Shown: in pieces, positions 1 to 8,053 of the stretch | How positions within the stretch are numbered: position 1 is the stretch's first letter | Layout of the letters: every line of letters starts with the position of its first letter | Assembly: GCF_003116585.1 (NCBI RefSeq) | Contig: NZ_QEHM01000006.1 | Span: 124,001-188,000 of the forward strand | Length of the DNA stretch: 64,000 bases | Origin: Albibacillus kandeliae | GTDB taxonomy: Bacteria; Pseudomonadota; Alphaproteobacteria; Rhodobacterales; Rhodobacteraceae | Direction: 5' to 3' | Notes under the pieces: generated by a model | Database searches by the model: none | Told to the model about the DNA's origin: nothing | What the model saw: the letters and a program-made list of their open reading frames with translations, nothing else | Program-made: the position numbers and the translations under genes

Positions 1-849
1 GTGATCAACCGCGACCGCATGTGGCACTATACCGAGGGCGTCACCAACTGGGATCCGATCTGGCCTGCCCACGGCATCCGCATCCTGCCCGGCCCCTCCT
101 CGCTCTGGTTCGACGCGACGGGCCGCCGCCTGCCCCCGCCCTGCCTGCCCGGCTTCGACACCCTCGGCACCCTCAAGGAGATCCTCTCGACAGGGTACGA
201 TTACAGCTGGTTCATCCTGACCCAGAAGGTGATCAAGAAGGAATTCGCCCTCTCCGGCTCCGAGCAGAACCCCGATTTCACCTCGAAGAAGTGGAAGGAG
301 GTGCTGACCGGCCGCGTCCTCACCGGCAGCAAGGCCCCCGCCCCGGTCGAAGCCTTCAAGACCCATGGCGAGGATTTCGTCGTCGCCGACAGCCTCGCCG
401 AACTGGTCAAGGGCATGAACGCGATGACGGGCGAGGCGCTGCTCGACCCGGCGCGCCTCCACGCCCAGATCGCGGCGCGCGACGCGCAGGTCGACAATCC
501 CTTCACCAAGGACGCGCAGCTGATGGCGATCCACGCGGCGCGCAACTACCGGGGCGACAAGCTGATCCGCACCGCGAAACCGCACCGCTTCCTCGATCCC
601 GCCAACGGCCCGCTGATCGCCGTCCGCCTTAACATCCTGACACGCAAGACGCTGGGCGGGCTGCAGACCGATCTCGACAGCGCCATGATCGGCGCCGACG
701 GCCAGCGGGTCCCGGGCCTCTTCGCCGCGGGCGAGGTGGCGGGTTTCGGCGGCGGCGGCTACCACGGCTACAACGCGCTCGAGGGCACCTTCCTCGGCGG
801 CTGCATCTTCTCCGGGCGCAACGCCGGGCGGTCGGACAGCATCGCCTGA
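1..849 (+). CDS. FAD-binding dehydrogenase, C-terminal part (5' end outside window)
   Basis: The reading frame is open from the first base and stops at TGA 847-849, so this is the last 282 or so residues of a longer protein. The C-terminal segment AAGEVAGFGGGGYHGYNALE, followed by GTFLGGCIFSGRNAGR, is the typical FAD-contacting end of the fumarate reductase/3-ketosteroid dehydrogenase-like flavoprotein superfamily, where the GE pair and glycine-rich loop hold the flavin. The size and sequence resemble the soluble 'FAD-binding dehydrogenase' family of about 550 residues common in proteobacteria, whose substrates are mostly unknown. The N-terminal GxGxxG dinucleotide fold must lie upstream of the window. 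The family is clear; the substrate is not. Confidence 0.85.
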   Translation: MINRDRMWHYTEGVTNWDPIWPAHGIRILPGPSSLWFDATGRRLPPPCLPGFDTLGTLKEILSTGYDYSWFILTQKVIKKEFALSGSEQNPDFTSKKWKEVLTGRVLTGSKAPAPVEAFKTHGEDFVVADSLAELVKGMNAMTGEALLDPARLHAQIAARDAQVDNPFTKDAQLMAIHAARNYRGDKLIRTAKPHRFLDPANGPLIAVRLNILTRKTLGGLQTDLDSAMIGADGQRVPGLFAAGEVAGFGGGGYHGYNALEGTFLGGCIFSGRNAGRSDSIA

Positions 850-864
850 GCGGTCCGCCCAGGG

Positions 865-913
865 CTTCTTTGGGTTGCAAATATCCCGGGGAGTGTGAGG
901 GGCTGGCCCCTCA
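865..913 (+). repeat. Intergenic repeat copy 1: CTTCTTTGGG motif plus hairpin
   Basis: The motif CTTCTTTGGGTTGCAAATAT, then CCCGGGG, is followed by a perfect hairpin TGAGGGGC-TG-GCCCCTCA (896-913). Similar motif-plus-hairpin units occur at 7883-7932 and, inverted, at 9351-9411. It lies just after the dehydrogenase stop codon and may also act as its transcription terminator. Confidence 0.6.
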
Positions 914-934
914 CCCTGTCATGCCCTGCCCCCT

Positions 935-970
935 GAAACGAAAGCGGGGCCGCCCGGCCGTGCGGCCCCG
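935..970 (-). terminator. Rho-independent terminator after the Gly/Asn-rich protein gene
   Basis: On the minus strand a GC stem CGGGGCCGC...GCGGCCCCG (arms 962-970 and 945-953) is followed by the T-rich tract CTTTCGTTTC. It lies 24 bp past the stop codon of the leftward gene ending at 994. Confidence 0.7.
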
Positions 971-993
971 TTCCGCAAGACCGGGTGGGGGGA

Positions 994-2070
994 TTACTCG
1001 GTCTCGGCAACCTCGTCTTCGCTCACGTCCTCGACGGTCGACACCGCCGCGGTGACATCCGGCACGCTTTCCGGGCTCAACCCCAGCATGCCGTGCAGGG
1101 CGCCCAGCGACTCCTCGGAGAGGTCCTCGATGTCATGGGGCGCAAAGGCGTCGGCCAGCGCTGCCAGCTGGTCGTTCTGGCTGGTCGTGATCTGGCCCTC
1201 CAGCGCCGCGATGTCCTCGGTGATACCGGCCTGCTCGTCCTGCGCCGTCACCGTCGAGTCGATGCTGTCGGCCATGGCGGCCAGCGCCCCGGCATTGGCC
1301 GGGTCCTCCGGGTCGAGCCCGGTGATCGCCGCCGCGATGGCGTCCACGTCGTCCTTGTAGGTCTGCGATTCCGGGTCCAGCGCGTCGATGGCCGCGGCGA
1401 TGTCTTCCGGGCTCAGCTGGCTCTCGTCGGTGATGTTCTCGTCGACGAACTGTTCGGTGGTCGGAACGGTCTCGTCCACCAGCGCCTCCAGCACCGTCAG
1501 CTGCGTGCGCAGGCTGTCGATGGTCTGAACCGTCTGCGCATAGGTGGCGACCCGGCCGACCCGGCTGTTCGGGGCCGCGTGCGCCATCGCGTTGGCGCTG
1601 GCATGGGCCGCGTTCAGCCCCTTGAGGTTGCTCGCGATGGCGCCCCGGTTGGCCGACTTGCTCTTGGATTTGGAGGCCGTGTTCGCAGTGGCGACCGCGC
1701 TGTGACCCTTGGCGCTGGACGACTTGCCGGGGCCCGTCGTCGAGGCACCGCCGGCATGGCCCGAGGCATTTGCATTGCCGCCCGCGTTCCCGTTGCCGTT
1801 GCCATTGCCACCACCGTGGCCATTGCCGCCGCCATTTCCGTTGCCGTTACCGCCACCGTTGCCGTTACCGCCACCGTTGCCGCCGCCGCCGCCATTACCG
1901 CCGCCGCCGCCGTTTCCACCGCCGCCGCCGCCTCCATTGCCGCCGCCTTCACCCTTGGCAAGGGCGGCATTCGGGGTTGCGAAGATGGCTGTTGCGGCCA
2001 GTGCCACCGGCGCTGTGCTCAGCGCCGCGGCAACCAGAACCGCGAATGTTTGGCTCGTCTTCCCTGACAT
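994..2070 (-). CDS. Secreted Gly/Asn-rich protein of unknown function
   Basis: Starting at ATG 2070, which has a good Shine-Dalgarno (GAGGAG, 8 nt upstream), the product is 358 residues. An in-frame start 60 bp upstream lacks this support. Residues 1-38 look like a signal peptide. Residues 40-108 are almost entirely Gly and Asn (GGGN/GNGN units, encoded by 1747-1953), followed by a Ser/Lys-rich linker. About residues 143-185 form a conserved-looking block containing LNAAHASANAMAH and PNSRVGRVATY. The C-terminal third is acidic and probably helical. I recall similar LNAAHA/NSRVG blocks in Rhodobacterales hypothetical proteins. I know of no function; a surface or periplasmic role is inferred from the signal peptide and low-complexity region. 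Confidence 0.75.
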   Translation of the reverse strand: MSGKTSQTFAVLVAAALSTAPVALAATAIFATPNAALAKGEGGGNGGGGGGGNGGGGGNGGGGGNGGGNGNGGGNGNGNGGGNGHGGGNGNGNGNAGGNANASGHAGGASTTGPGKSSSAKGHSAVATANTASKSKSKSANRGAIASNLKGLNAAHASANAMAHAAPNSRVGRVATYAQTVQTIDSLRTQLTVLEALVDETVPTTEQFVDENITDESQLSPEDIAAAIDALDPESQTYKDDVDAIAAAITGLDPEDPANAGALAAMADSIDSTVTAQDEQAGITEDIAALEGQITTSQNDQLAALADAFAPHDIEDLSEESLGALHGMLGLSPESVPDVTAAVSTVEDVSEDEVAETE

Positions 2071-2195
2071 GGTCAGTGCTCCTCGATCTCCCCCGCACGC
2101 CAGAAGAGCGAGGGGACCGGGGACTGTCAACGACAGCGCGTCCGGAGCGAACCGGGCGGCGGATTCTTGCGTGAAATGTTGCGCAAATCCTGCTG

Positions 2196-3974
2196 TCAGA
2201 GCGGCCAGATCAGCGGAATGACCGCCGAGACCAGCACCGACATCGACAGGTTCAGCGGGATCCCGATGCGCAGGAAGTCCGAGAAGCGATAGCCGCCGGG
2301 GCCATAGACCAGCGTGTTGGTCTGGTAGCCGATCGGCGTGGCAAAGGCGCAGGAGGCCGCGATCATCACCGCCACCACCAGCGGGCGCGGATCGAGCCCC
2401 AGCGCCTGCGCCAGTCCGATGGCCAGCGGCGTCATGATCACCGCAACCGCGTTGTTCGACACGATCTCGGTCAGCGTGGTGGTCATCAGGAAGACCACGA
2501 AGACCACCAGCGCGGGCGGCAGGTTCTGCAGTCCGGGCACCACGCTGTCCACCACCAGCGCCACGGCGCCGGTATGTTCCAGCCCCGCACCCACGGCGAG
2601 CATCCCGAAGATCAGCGCAAGCAACCGGCCGTCGACAAAGGAAAACGCCTCGTCGGCGTCGATGCAGCCGGTGACCAGAACGACCGCCACGGCGATGACC
2701 GCCAGCAGCAGGATCGGCGCGACGTTCAGCGCCGCCAGCACCACGATCCCGGCCAGGGCGACGATGGCGATGGGCGCGTGGCCACGGCGATAAGCCCGGG
2801 CCGAGGGCTGGGTCACGTCCACCATCTCCATCTCGGTCGCCAGTCGCTGGATGTCCGCCGGCGCGCCTTCCAGCAGCAGCGTGTCGCCGACCCGCACCAC
2901 GAGGTCATCTAGCTGGCGCCCGATGTTCTGGTTCCGCCGGTGTACCGCAAGGACGTAGACCCCATAGCGACGGCGCAGGCGCATCCCGCCCAGCGCCCGG
3001 CCCACCATCTTGCAGCCCGGTGTGATCAGCACCTCGACCGTCGTGGTCTCGACCGCCGAAACCTGGTCGACCCGCTTCAGTTCCTTGTTGTTCTGCAGGC
3101 TCAGCAACTCGGTCATCCGGGTTCGCAGCACCACCCGGTCACCGACCTGAAGGGTGACACCCTGAAGGTTGCGCCGCAGCGAGACATCGCCCCGGATCAC
3201 GTCGATCAGCCGCACTCCGTCGCGCTTGAACAGCTGCACCCCCAGCACCTCGCGCCCGATCAGGTTGCTGTCTGGCGGGATCACCGCCTCGGTAAAGAAC
3301 TTCATCTTCGACCGGTCAGAGAGCATGTTGGCCATGCTGTCGCGATCCGGCAGCAGGCGCGGCGCGAAGATCGCCATGTAGATCAGACCCCAGACACAGA
3401 CCACAAGGCCGATGGGCAGGATCTCGAGAATGCCGAAGGGCTCCAGCCCCTTGGTCCGGGCCACGCCGTCCACCAGCAGGTTGGTCGAGGTGCCGATCAG
3501 CGTCAGCGAACCGCCCATGATGGCCGCGTAGCTCAGCGGGATCAGCAGCTTCGACGCCTTGGTGTCGAGCGCCTTGGACAGCTGGACGAAGACCGGGATC
3601 ATCACCACCACGACGGGCGTGTTGTTCATCACCGCCGAGCCCGCCATGACCATGGCGATGACCGACATCACGGCGATCTTGGGATGGGTCCGCGCATAGC
3701 GCTCGGCAAAGCGGGTCAGCACGTCCAGCGCCCCCGTCCGCACCAGCGCCCCCATGATGATGAACATCGCCGCGATGGTCCAGGGCGCCGGGTTCGACAG
3801 CACCTCCAGCCCGTCCTTGTAGGGCAGCACCCCGCAGATCAGCATCAGCGCCACGCCGGCGATAGCCACGACCTCGGTCGGAAAGGTTTCGCGCAGGAAC
3901 AGGGCGAACATGGCCACGACGATCGCCAGGGCCAGGAACGCACCGGCCGTCTGGGAAAGGGCGAATAATTCCAT
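2196..3974 (-). CDS. SLC13/DASS-type permease with two RCK_C (TrkA-C) domains
   Basis: This 592-residue inner-membrane protein has hydrophobic halves at about residues 1-210 and 410-592. They flank a soluble insert with two TrkA-C/RCK_C-like domains (about 227-300 and 312-392). Family signatures are visible in both halves: NNTPVVVVMIP with GTSTNLLVDG, and SNNAVAVIMTP with TPIGYQTNTLVYGPGG. The family carries dicarboxylates, sulfate or other anions with Na+ or H+; versions with RCK_C inserts are often annotated as sulfur-compound or anion transporters. The substrate cannot be read from the sequence. The gene stands alone, 125 bp from its leftward neighbour. No strong ribosome binding site is seen before ATG 3974. 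Confidence 0.88.
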   Translation of the reverse strand: MELFALSQTAGAFLALAIVVAMFALFLRETFPTEVVAIAGVALMLICGVLPYKDGLEVLSNPAPWTIAAMFIIMGALVRTGALDVLTRFAERYARTHPKIAVMSVIAMVMAGSAVMNNTPVVVVMIPVFVQLSKALDTKASKLLIPLSYAAIMGGSLTLIGTSTNLLVDGVARTKGLEPFGILEILPIGLVVCVWGLIYMAIFAPRLLPDRDSMANMLSDRSKMKFFTEAVIPPDSNLIGREVLGVQLFKRDGVRLIDVIRGDVSLRRNLQGVTLQVGDRVVLRTRMTELLSLQNNKELKRVDQVSAVETTTVEVLITPGCKMVGRALGGMRLRRRYGVYVLAVHRRNQNIGRQLDDLVVRVGDTLLLEGAPADIQRLATEMEMVDVTQPSARAYRRGHAPIAIVALAGIVVLAALNVAPILLLAVIAVAVVLVTGCIDADEAFSFVDGRLLALIFGMLAVGAGLEHTGAVALVVDSVVPGLQNLPPALVVFVVFLMTTTLTEIVSNNAVAVIMTPLAIGLAQALGLDPRPLVVAVMIAASCAFATPIGYQTNTLVYGPGGYRFSDFLRIGIPLNLSMSVLVSAVIPLIWPL

Positions 3975-4015
3975 TCAGGTATTTGCTCTCAGGGAGTTCA
4001 TGTGCGCGACGCCGG

Positions 4016-4945
4016 TCAGACGCCAGTTTCACCGATTGGCGGGACCTCGGCAACCGCCTCGTTCCGGCGCGGCTGGACCAGCAGGACCCCGAACAGGATC
4101 AGCCCCATCGCCGCCCAGAAATAGGGCGAGTAGGTTTCCTGCAGCAGGAGCAGCGCCCAGAGCACCCCGAAGGCGGTGACGCTGTAGCCCACCTGCAGGG
4201 CAAAGACCGGCCCGGTCCGCCCCACCAGCCAGACGTAGACGCAGTAGACGCCGACATGCACCAGCGAGGCCAGCACCAGCGCGAGTTCGGCCGGGCCATA
4301 GCTCTGCAGCGGCGTGATGAACTGGCCCGTTCCCAGCGCCAGCGGCAGCGCGATCGCCGCCCCCAGCAGCGAGGCGCCATGCAGCACCTCCACCGCGTCG
4401 AGCCCGGCAGTGCCCCAGCGGGCCACGTAGTTGCCCTCGCAGGCATAAAGCAGCGGCGCGACCAGCCCCATCGGGACCCAGGCCAGCATGGCCACATCCG
4501 GAAGGCTGGCATCGGGCAGCACCAGCAGCATCACCCCGCCAAGACCAGCGGAGAGCCCCAGCAGGCGGCGCGGGCTGAACCGCTCCAGCCCGAGGGCCAG
4601 CGCCATCGGAAAGCTCATCATCGGCACCAGCGAGATCAGCACCGAGACCACCCCCGAGGGCAGATGCGCGATGGCCTTGTAGGAGGCGGCATTGGGCAGC
4701 AGCGTGCCCAGCAGCGCGATGGCAAGATAGACCTTCAGCGCCGGAAGGGTCAGCGTCAGGCGGCGGCGCCGGATCACGGCGACGACGCTCAGGACGATGG
4801 CGCCGATGGCCAGTTGCCAGAAGATCAGTCCGAACGGCTGGTAGCCGGTGCTCACTGCCACCTTCGTCAGCGGCTGGGTCAGGCCCCAGCCCATCCCGAG
4901 CAGAACCAGAACGCCGGTGAAGAAGGCGATCTCGCGCCGGGTCAT
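4016..4945 (-). CDS. DMT superfamily (EamA-like) transporter
   Basis: The 309-residue product has about ten hydrophobic segments in two EamA-like halves. The start ATG at 4945 overlaps the stop codon of the upstream ymdB-like gene by 4 nt (ATGA), which argues for this start and for translational coupling. DMT exporters move amino acids, nucleotides or other metabolites across the inner membrane; the substrate cannot be predicted here. The longer open frame reaching upstream is only overlap with the neighbour. It is the last gene of the mgtE / cyclo-ligase / ymdB / DMT cluster. Confidence 0.85.
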   Translation of the reverse strand: MTRREIAFFTGVLVLLGMGWGLTQPLTKVAVSTGYQPFGLIFWQLAIGAIVLSVVAVIRRRRLTLTLPALKVYLAIALLGTLLPNAASYKAIAHLPSGVVSVLISLVPMMSFPMALALGLERFSPRRLLGLSAGLGGVMLLVLPDASLPDVAMLAWVPMGLVAPLLYACEGNYVARWGTAGLDAVEVLHGASLLGAAIALPLALGTGQFITPLQSYGPAELALVLASLVHVGVYCVYVWLVGRTGPVFALQVGYSVTAFGVLWALLLLQETYSPYFWAAMGLILFGVLLVQPRRNEAVAEVPPIGETGV

Positions 4946-5754
4946 GGCGCCGCCGATTCCAGCCGCCCGCCCACGCGGACCATGGCGACGCGCGTGGCCT
5001 TGCCACTCCTGTCGTCGGTCTCGACGAAGACGCCCGACAGCGTCGCCTCGCCCAGCGCCGGGGTGAACCGCGCCTTGGGCATGCCCGTGATGAAGCGGCG
5101 CATCGGCTCGGCCTTGTCCATGCCGATGACCGAGTCGTAGTCGCCGCACATGCCCGCGTCGGTCAGGTAGCCGGTCCCGCCCGGCAGCACCTGCGCATCC
5201 GCCGTCGGCACGTGGGTATGGGTGCCGACCACAAGGCTCGCGCGGCCATCGCAGAAATGGCCCATTGCCATCTTCTCGCTGGTCGCCTCGCAATGCACGT
5301 CGACAAGGATCGCCGCCGCCTGCCCGCCCAGCGGATGGGCCTTCAGCACCGTCTCGATGGCCGAGAAGGGATCGTCAAAGGCGCGCTTCATGAACACCTG
5401 CCCCAGCACCTGCGTCACCAGCACCTTCTTGCCGTTCCTCGCGGTGAACAGGCGATGCCCCTTGCCCGGCGCGTTCTTGGCAAAGTTGAGCGGCCGGATC
5501 ACCCGCGGCTCGGTCTCGATGAACTGCATCATGTCCTTCTGGTCGAAGGCATGATCGCCCAGCGTCACGCAATCCGCCCCCGCGTCGAGCAGGCCCTTGG
5601 CATGTTCGCCGCTCAGCCCCATCCCGTTCGAGGCGTTCTCGCCATTGACCACAACGAAATCCAGCCGCCAGTCGTCACGCAGACGCGGCAGCCTCTCGCT
5701 TACCGCGCTGCGGCCGGCACGGCCCATCACATCGCCCAGAAAAAGCAGTCTCAT
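4942..5754 (-). CDS. YmdB-family metallophosphoesterase (TIGR00282)
   Basis: This 270-residue protein keeps the phosphoesterase metal-site pattern of Bacillus subtilis YmdB: FLGDVMG with D8, NGEN with E39, VDVHCEATSEK, and the GTHTH pair. YmdB cleaves 2',3'-cyclic nucleotides (and cAMP) and affects RNA processing. At the position of Asn67 (GNH) this protein has Asp (TLGDHAFD), so one metal ligand is N-to-D substituted. The start ATG 5754 has AGGAG 7 nt upstream. An 81 bp gap separates it from the upstream cyclo-ligase gene, and it shares an ATGA overlap with the downstream DMT gene. Confidence 0.88.
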   Translation of the reverse strand: MRLLFLGDVMGRAGRSAVSERLPRLRDDWRLDFVVVNGENASNGMGLSGEHAKGLLDAGADCVTLGDHAFDQKDMMQFIETEPRVIRPLNFAKNAPGKGHRLFTARNGKKVLVTQVLGQVFMKRAFDDPFSAIETVLKAHPLGGQAAAILVDVHCEATSEKMAMGHFCDGRASLVVGTHTHVPTADAQVLPGGTGYLTDAGMCGDYDSVIGMDKAEPMRRFITGMPKARFTPALGEATLSGVFVETDDRSGKATRVAMVRVGGRLESAAP

Positions 5755-5835
5755 GCCATTCTCCTAGGCTGCGGACTGCCCGAGGACAAGAGCCGTCGCG
5801 CGCGCGCGCCAAAACGGCGCCCCGCCGCAGGCGGT

Positions 5836-6393
5836 TCAGAAGCTCAGGATACGGCTCTCGGTGACGATCATGTCGAGCGGCTGGTCGGTCTCCTCCAGCG
5901 GCAGCGCCTCGGCCTCCTGCGCGTCATAGGCAAAGCCGATGGCAAGCACCGCGCGCCGCGCCCGCAGCCCCTGCAGCGTGCGGTCGTAGAAGCCCCCGCC
6001 ATAGCCAAGCCGCCCGCCCCTCGCGTCAAAGGCCACCAGCGGCACGATCAGGATCTCCGGCTCGACCAGCACCTCCTCGGCGGGCACATGGGCGCCGAAG
6101 GGCCCCGGCACCAGCGCGGCGCCCGGCTCCCAGCGGCTGAACACCAGCGGCTGCCCGGCGGCGCGGATCACCGGCACCCCCACAGGCCCGTGGGCCGCAG
6201 CCTCCTCCATCGCCGGCAGCGGATCGATCTCGGTGCGGATCGGCAGGTAGCCGGCCAGCGCAACGCCGCGATACCCGGCGAGGATCTCCGACAGATGCGC
6301 CGCCCCCGCCCCGCCTGCCGCCGCATGGGCGGCCTTGCGCCGGGCAAAGGCCGCCGTGCGGGCCGCGGCCTTGATGTCCTCCAGCCCGCTCAC
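5836..6393 (-). CDS. 5-formyltetrahydrofolate cyclo-ligase
   Basis: The 185-residue protein converts 5-formyl-THF to 5,10-methenyl-THF with ATP, a folate salvage step in the cytoplasm. The nucleotide-binding signature GGRLGYGGGFYDRTL and the upstream IVPLVAFD strand identify the family, and the length is typical. The start is GTG at 6393, which overlaps the mgtE stop codon (GTGA), so expression is probably coupled to mgtE. In many proteobacteria 6S RNA sits beside this gene; the 81 bp on its 3' side here are too short to contain it. Confidence 0.92.
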   Translation of the reverse strand: MSGLEDIKAAARTAAFARRKAAHAAAGGAGAAHLSEILAGYRGVALAGYLPIRTEIDPLPAMEEAAAHGPVGVPVIRAAGQPLVFSRWEPGAALVPGPFGAHVPAEEVLVEPEILIVPLVAFDARGGRLGYGGGFYDRTLQGLRARRAVLAIGFAYDAQEAEALPLEETDQPLDMIVTESRILSF

Positions 6394-7781
6394 ATCAGGT
6401 ACAGCGAGGCGAAGCCGAGGAAGGCGAAGAAGCCCACCACGTCGGTCACCGTCGTCACGAAGGCGCCCGAGGCCAGCGCCGGGTCGACCTTCAGCCGCTC
6501 CAGAACCACCGGGATCACCGTCCCGGCCAGCCCCGCCACCACGAGGTTGATCACCATCGCCGCGCCGATCACCAGCGCCAGCCCGAGCGAGCCGAACCAG
6601 ATCAGCTCGATCAGTCCCATGGCCACGGCAAAGACCAGCCCGTTGGCCAGCCCCACCAGCACCTCCCGCCGGATCACCCGCCAGACGTTGGAACCGGTGA
6701 GGTCGCGGGTGGCGATGGCGCGCACGGCCACGGTCAGCGACTGGGTGCCCGCGTTGCCCCCCATCGAGGCGACGATCGGCATCAGCACCGCCAGCGCCAC
6801 CAGCTGGGCGATGACCACGTCGAACTGCGAAATCACCATCGAGGCGAGGATCGCGGTGACAAGGTTCACGGCGAGCCAGGGAAAGCGCCCCTTCACGGTG
6901 TCGAACACGCGGTCCGCCAGCGAGCCCTCGCCCACACCGGCAAGGCGCAGGATGTCCTCCTCGTGTTCCTCGTCCAGCACGATCATGGCGTCGTCAATGG
7001 TGATCTGCCCGACCAGCCGCCCCTCCTCGTCGACCACCGGGGCCGAGATCAGGTGGTACTGGTTGAAGGCATAGGCCACGTCCGCCTCGTCCTGGTCCAC
7101 CGGGATGGTGCGGAACATCTCCTCGGTCAGGTCCGCCAGCAGCGTCTCGCGCCGCGCCGCCATGACCTTGCCCAGCGTCACGTTGCCGACCGGGTGCAGG
7201 CGCGGATCGACCAGCACGATGTGGTAGAACTGCTCCGGCAGGCTCTCCGAGCCGCGCATGAAGTCGATGGCCTGCCCCACGTTCCAGTGCTCGGGCGCCA
7301 TCACCACCTCGCGCTGCATCAGGCGCCCGGCCGACCCGTCGGGGTAGGACAGCGCCTGCTGCACCGCCAGCCGCTCGGAATCCTCGAGCGCGCCGAGGAT
7401 CGCCTCCTGCTGGTCGTCCTCCAGGTCCTCGACCAGGTCGACGACGTCATCGCTGTCGAGTTCGCGGACCGCCTCGGCCAGCACCTGCGGCGACAGGATG
7501 CCGATCACTTCCTCGCGGACTGTCTCCTCCAGTTCCGAGAGGATCTCGCCGTCGAACTCGCGGTCGTAGAGCCGGATCAGCCGCGCCCGGTCGTAGGAAT
7601 TGATCTGTTCGAGAAGGTCGGCGATGTCGGCCGCGTGCAGCGGCTCCATCAGCTCGACGAGCTTCTCCCGGTCGTCGATGTCGACGGCATAGAGGATCGA
7701 GGCCACCGCCTTGCGGTCGAGCGAATAGGCGTCCTCGTCGCGGACGTCCTCGACCTCTTGTTCCTCGGTGTCCGCCGTCAT
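6390..7781 (-). CDS. mgtE: MgtE magnesium transporter
   Basis: The 463-residue protein has the full MgtE plan: an N-terminal helical superhelical domain (about 25-130), a CBS pair (about 135-255) and a five-helix membrane domain (about 285-463) containing SMGGNAGTQSLTVAVRAIA, the pore-lining signature. It forms a dimeric Mg2+ channel gated by cytosolic Mg2+. I prefer ATG 7781 because AGAGG lies 5 nt upstream; an in-frame GTG at 7787 would sit on the Shine-Dalgarno itself. It is the first gene of the four-gene leftward cluster. Confidence 0.95.
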   Translation of the reverse strand: MTADTEEQEVEDVRDEDAYSLDRKAVASILYAVDIDDREKLVELMEPLHAADIADLLEQINSYDRARLIRLYDREFDGEILSELEETVREEVIGILSPQVLAEAVRELDSDDVVDLVEDLEDDQQEAILGALEDSERLAVQQALSYPDGSAGRLMQREVVMAPEHWNVGQAIDFMRGSESLPEQFYHIVLVDPRLHPVGNVTLGKVMAARRETLLADLTEEMFRTIPVDQDEADVAYAFNQYHLISAPVVDEEGRLVGQITIDDAMIVLDEEHEEDILRLAGVGEGSLADRVFDTVKGRFPWLAVNLVTAILASMVISQFDVVIAQLVALAVLMPIVASMGGNAGTQSLTVAVRAIATRDLTGSNVWRVIRREVLVGLANGLVFAVAMGLIELIWFGSLGLALVIGAAMVINLVVAGLAGTVIPVVLERLKVDPALASGAFVTTVTDVVGFFAFLGFASLYLM

Positions 7782-7882
7782 TGCCACCTCTGCTTCGCGC
7801 CTTGCTGCAACTTAGAGTGCAACGCGCGGACATGAAACCGCTTTTCCGCCCCGCGCCCCGGAACGGGCCCCCGCGCGCAGCG

Positions 7883-7932
7883 CTTCTTTGGGTCCCAAGT
7901 ATCCCCGCCGGAGGCATGCGCCGCAGGCGCAT
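7883..7932 (+). repeat. Intergenic repeat copy 2: CTTCTTTGGG motif plus hairpin
   Basis: CTTCTTTGGGTCCCAAGTAT followed by CCCCGCC precedes a perfect hairpin ATGCGCC-GCA-GGCGCAT (7916-7932). It has the same layout as the copy at 865, but the hairpin arms are a different sequence. It lies in the divergent gap between mgtE and guaD. Confidence 0.6.
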
Positions 7933-8053
7933 CCCCCGACTTTCCGGCCTGCCAAGAAGCTGTCACTGCAAAACAATGACAATGGCGCGATTTACCCGGG
8001 GCCCGACACCATCTAGGGTGCCTCGGTCGATTTCAAGCGCGAGAGGGCGGAAC

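Noticed and set aside
985-2067. 360-codon plus-strand frame with VAVTATVAV repeats
   Set aside because: Shadow of the GGN-repeat coding tract of the Gly/Asn-rich protein; no ribosome binding site or family.
5755-5835. Possible 6S RNA beside the cyclo-ligase gene
   Set aside because: The gap on the 3' side of the cyclo-ligase gene is only 81 bp, and the other side overlaps mgtE; there is no room for a molecule of about 160 nt.
5212-7074. 620-codon plus-strand frame
   Set aside because: Shadow of ymdB, cyclo-ligase and mgtE, all recognised with catalytic motifs.
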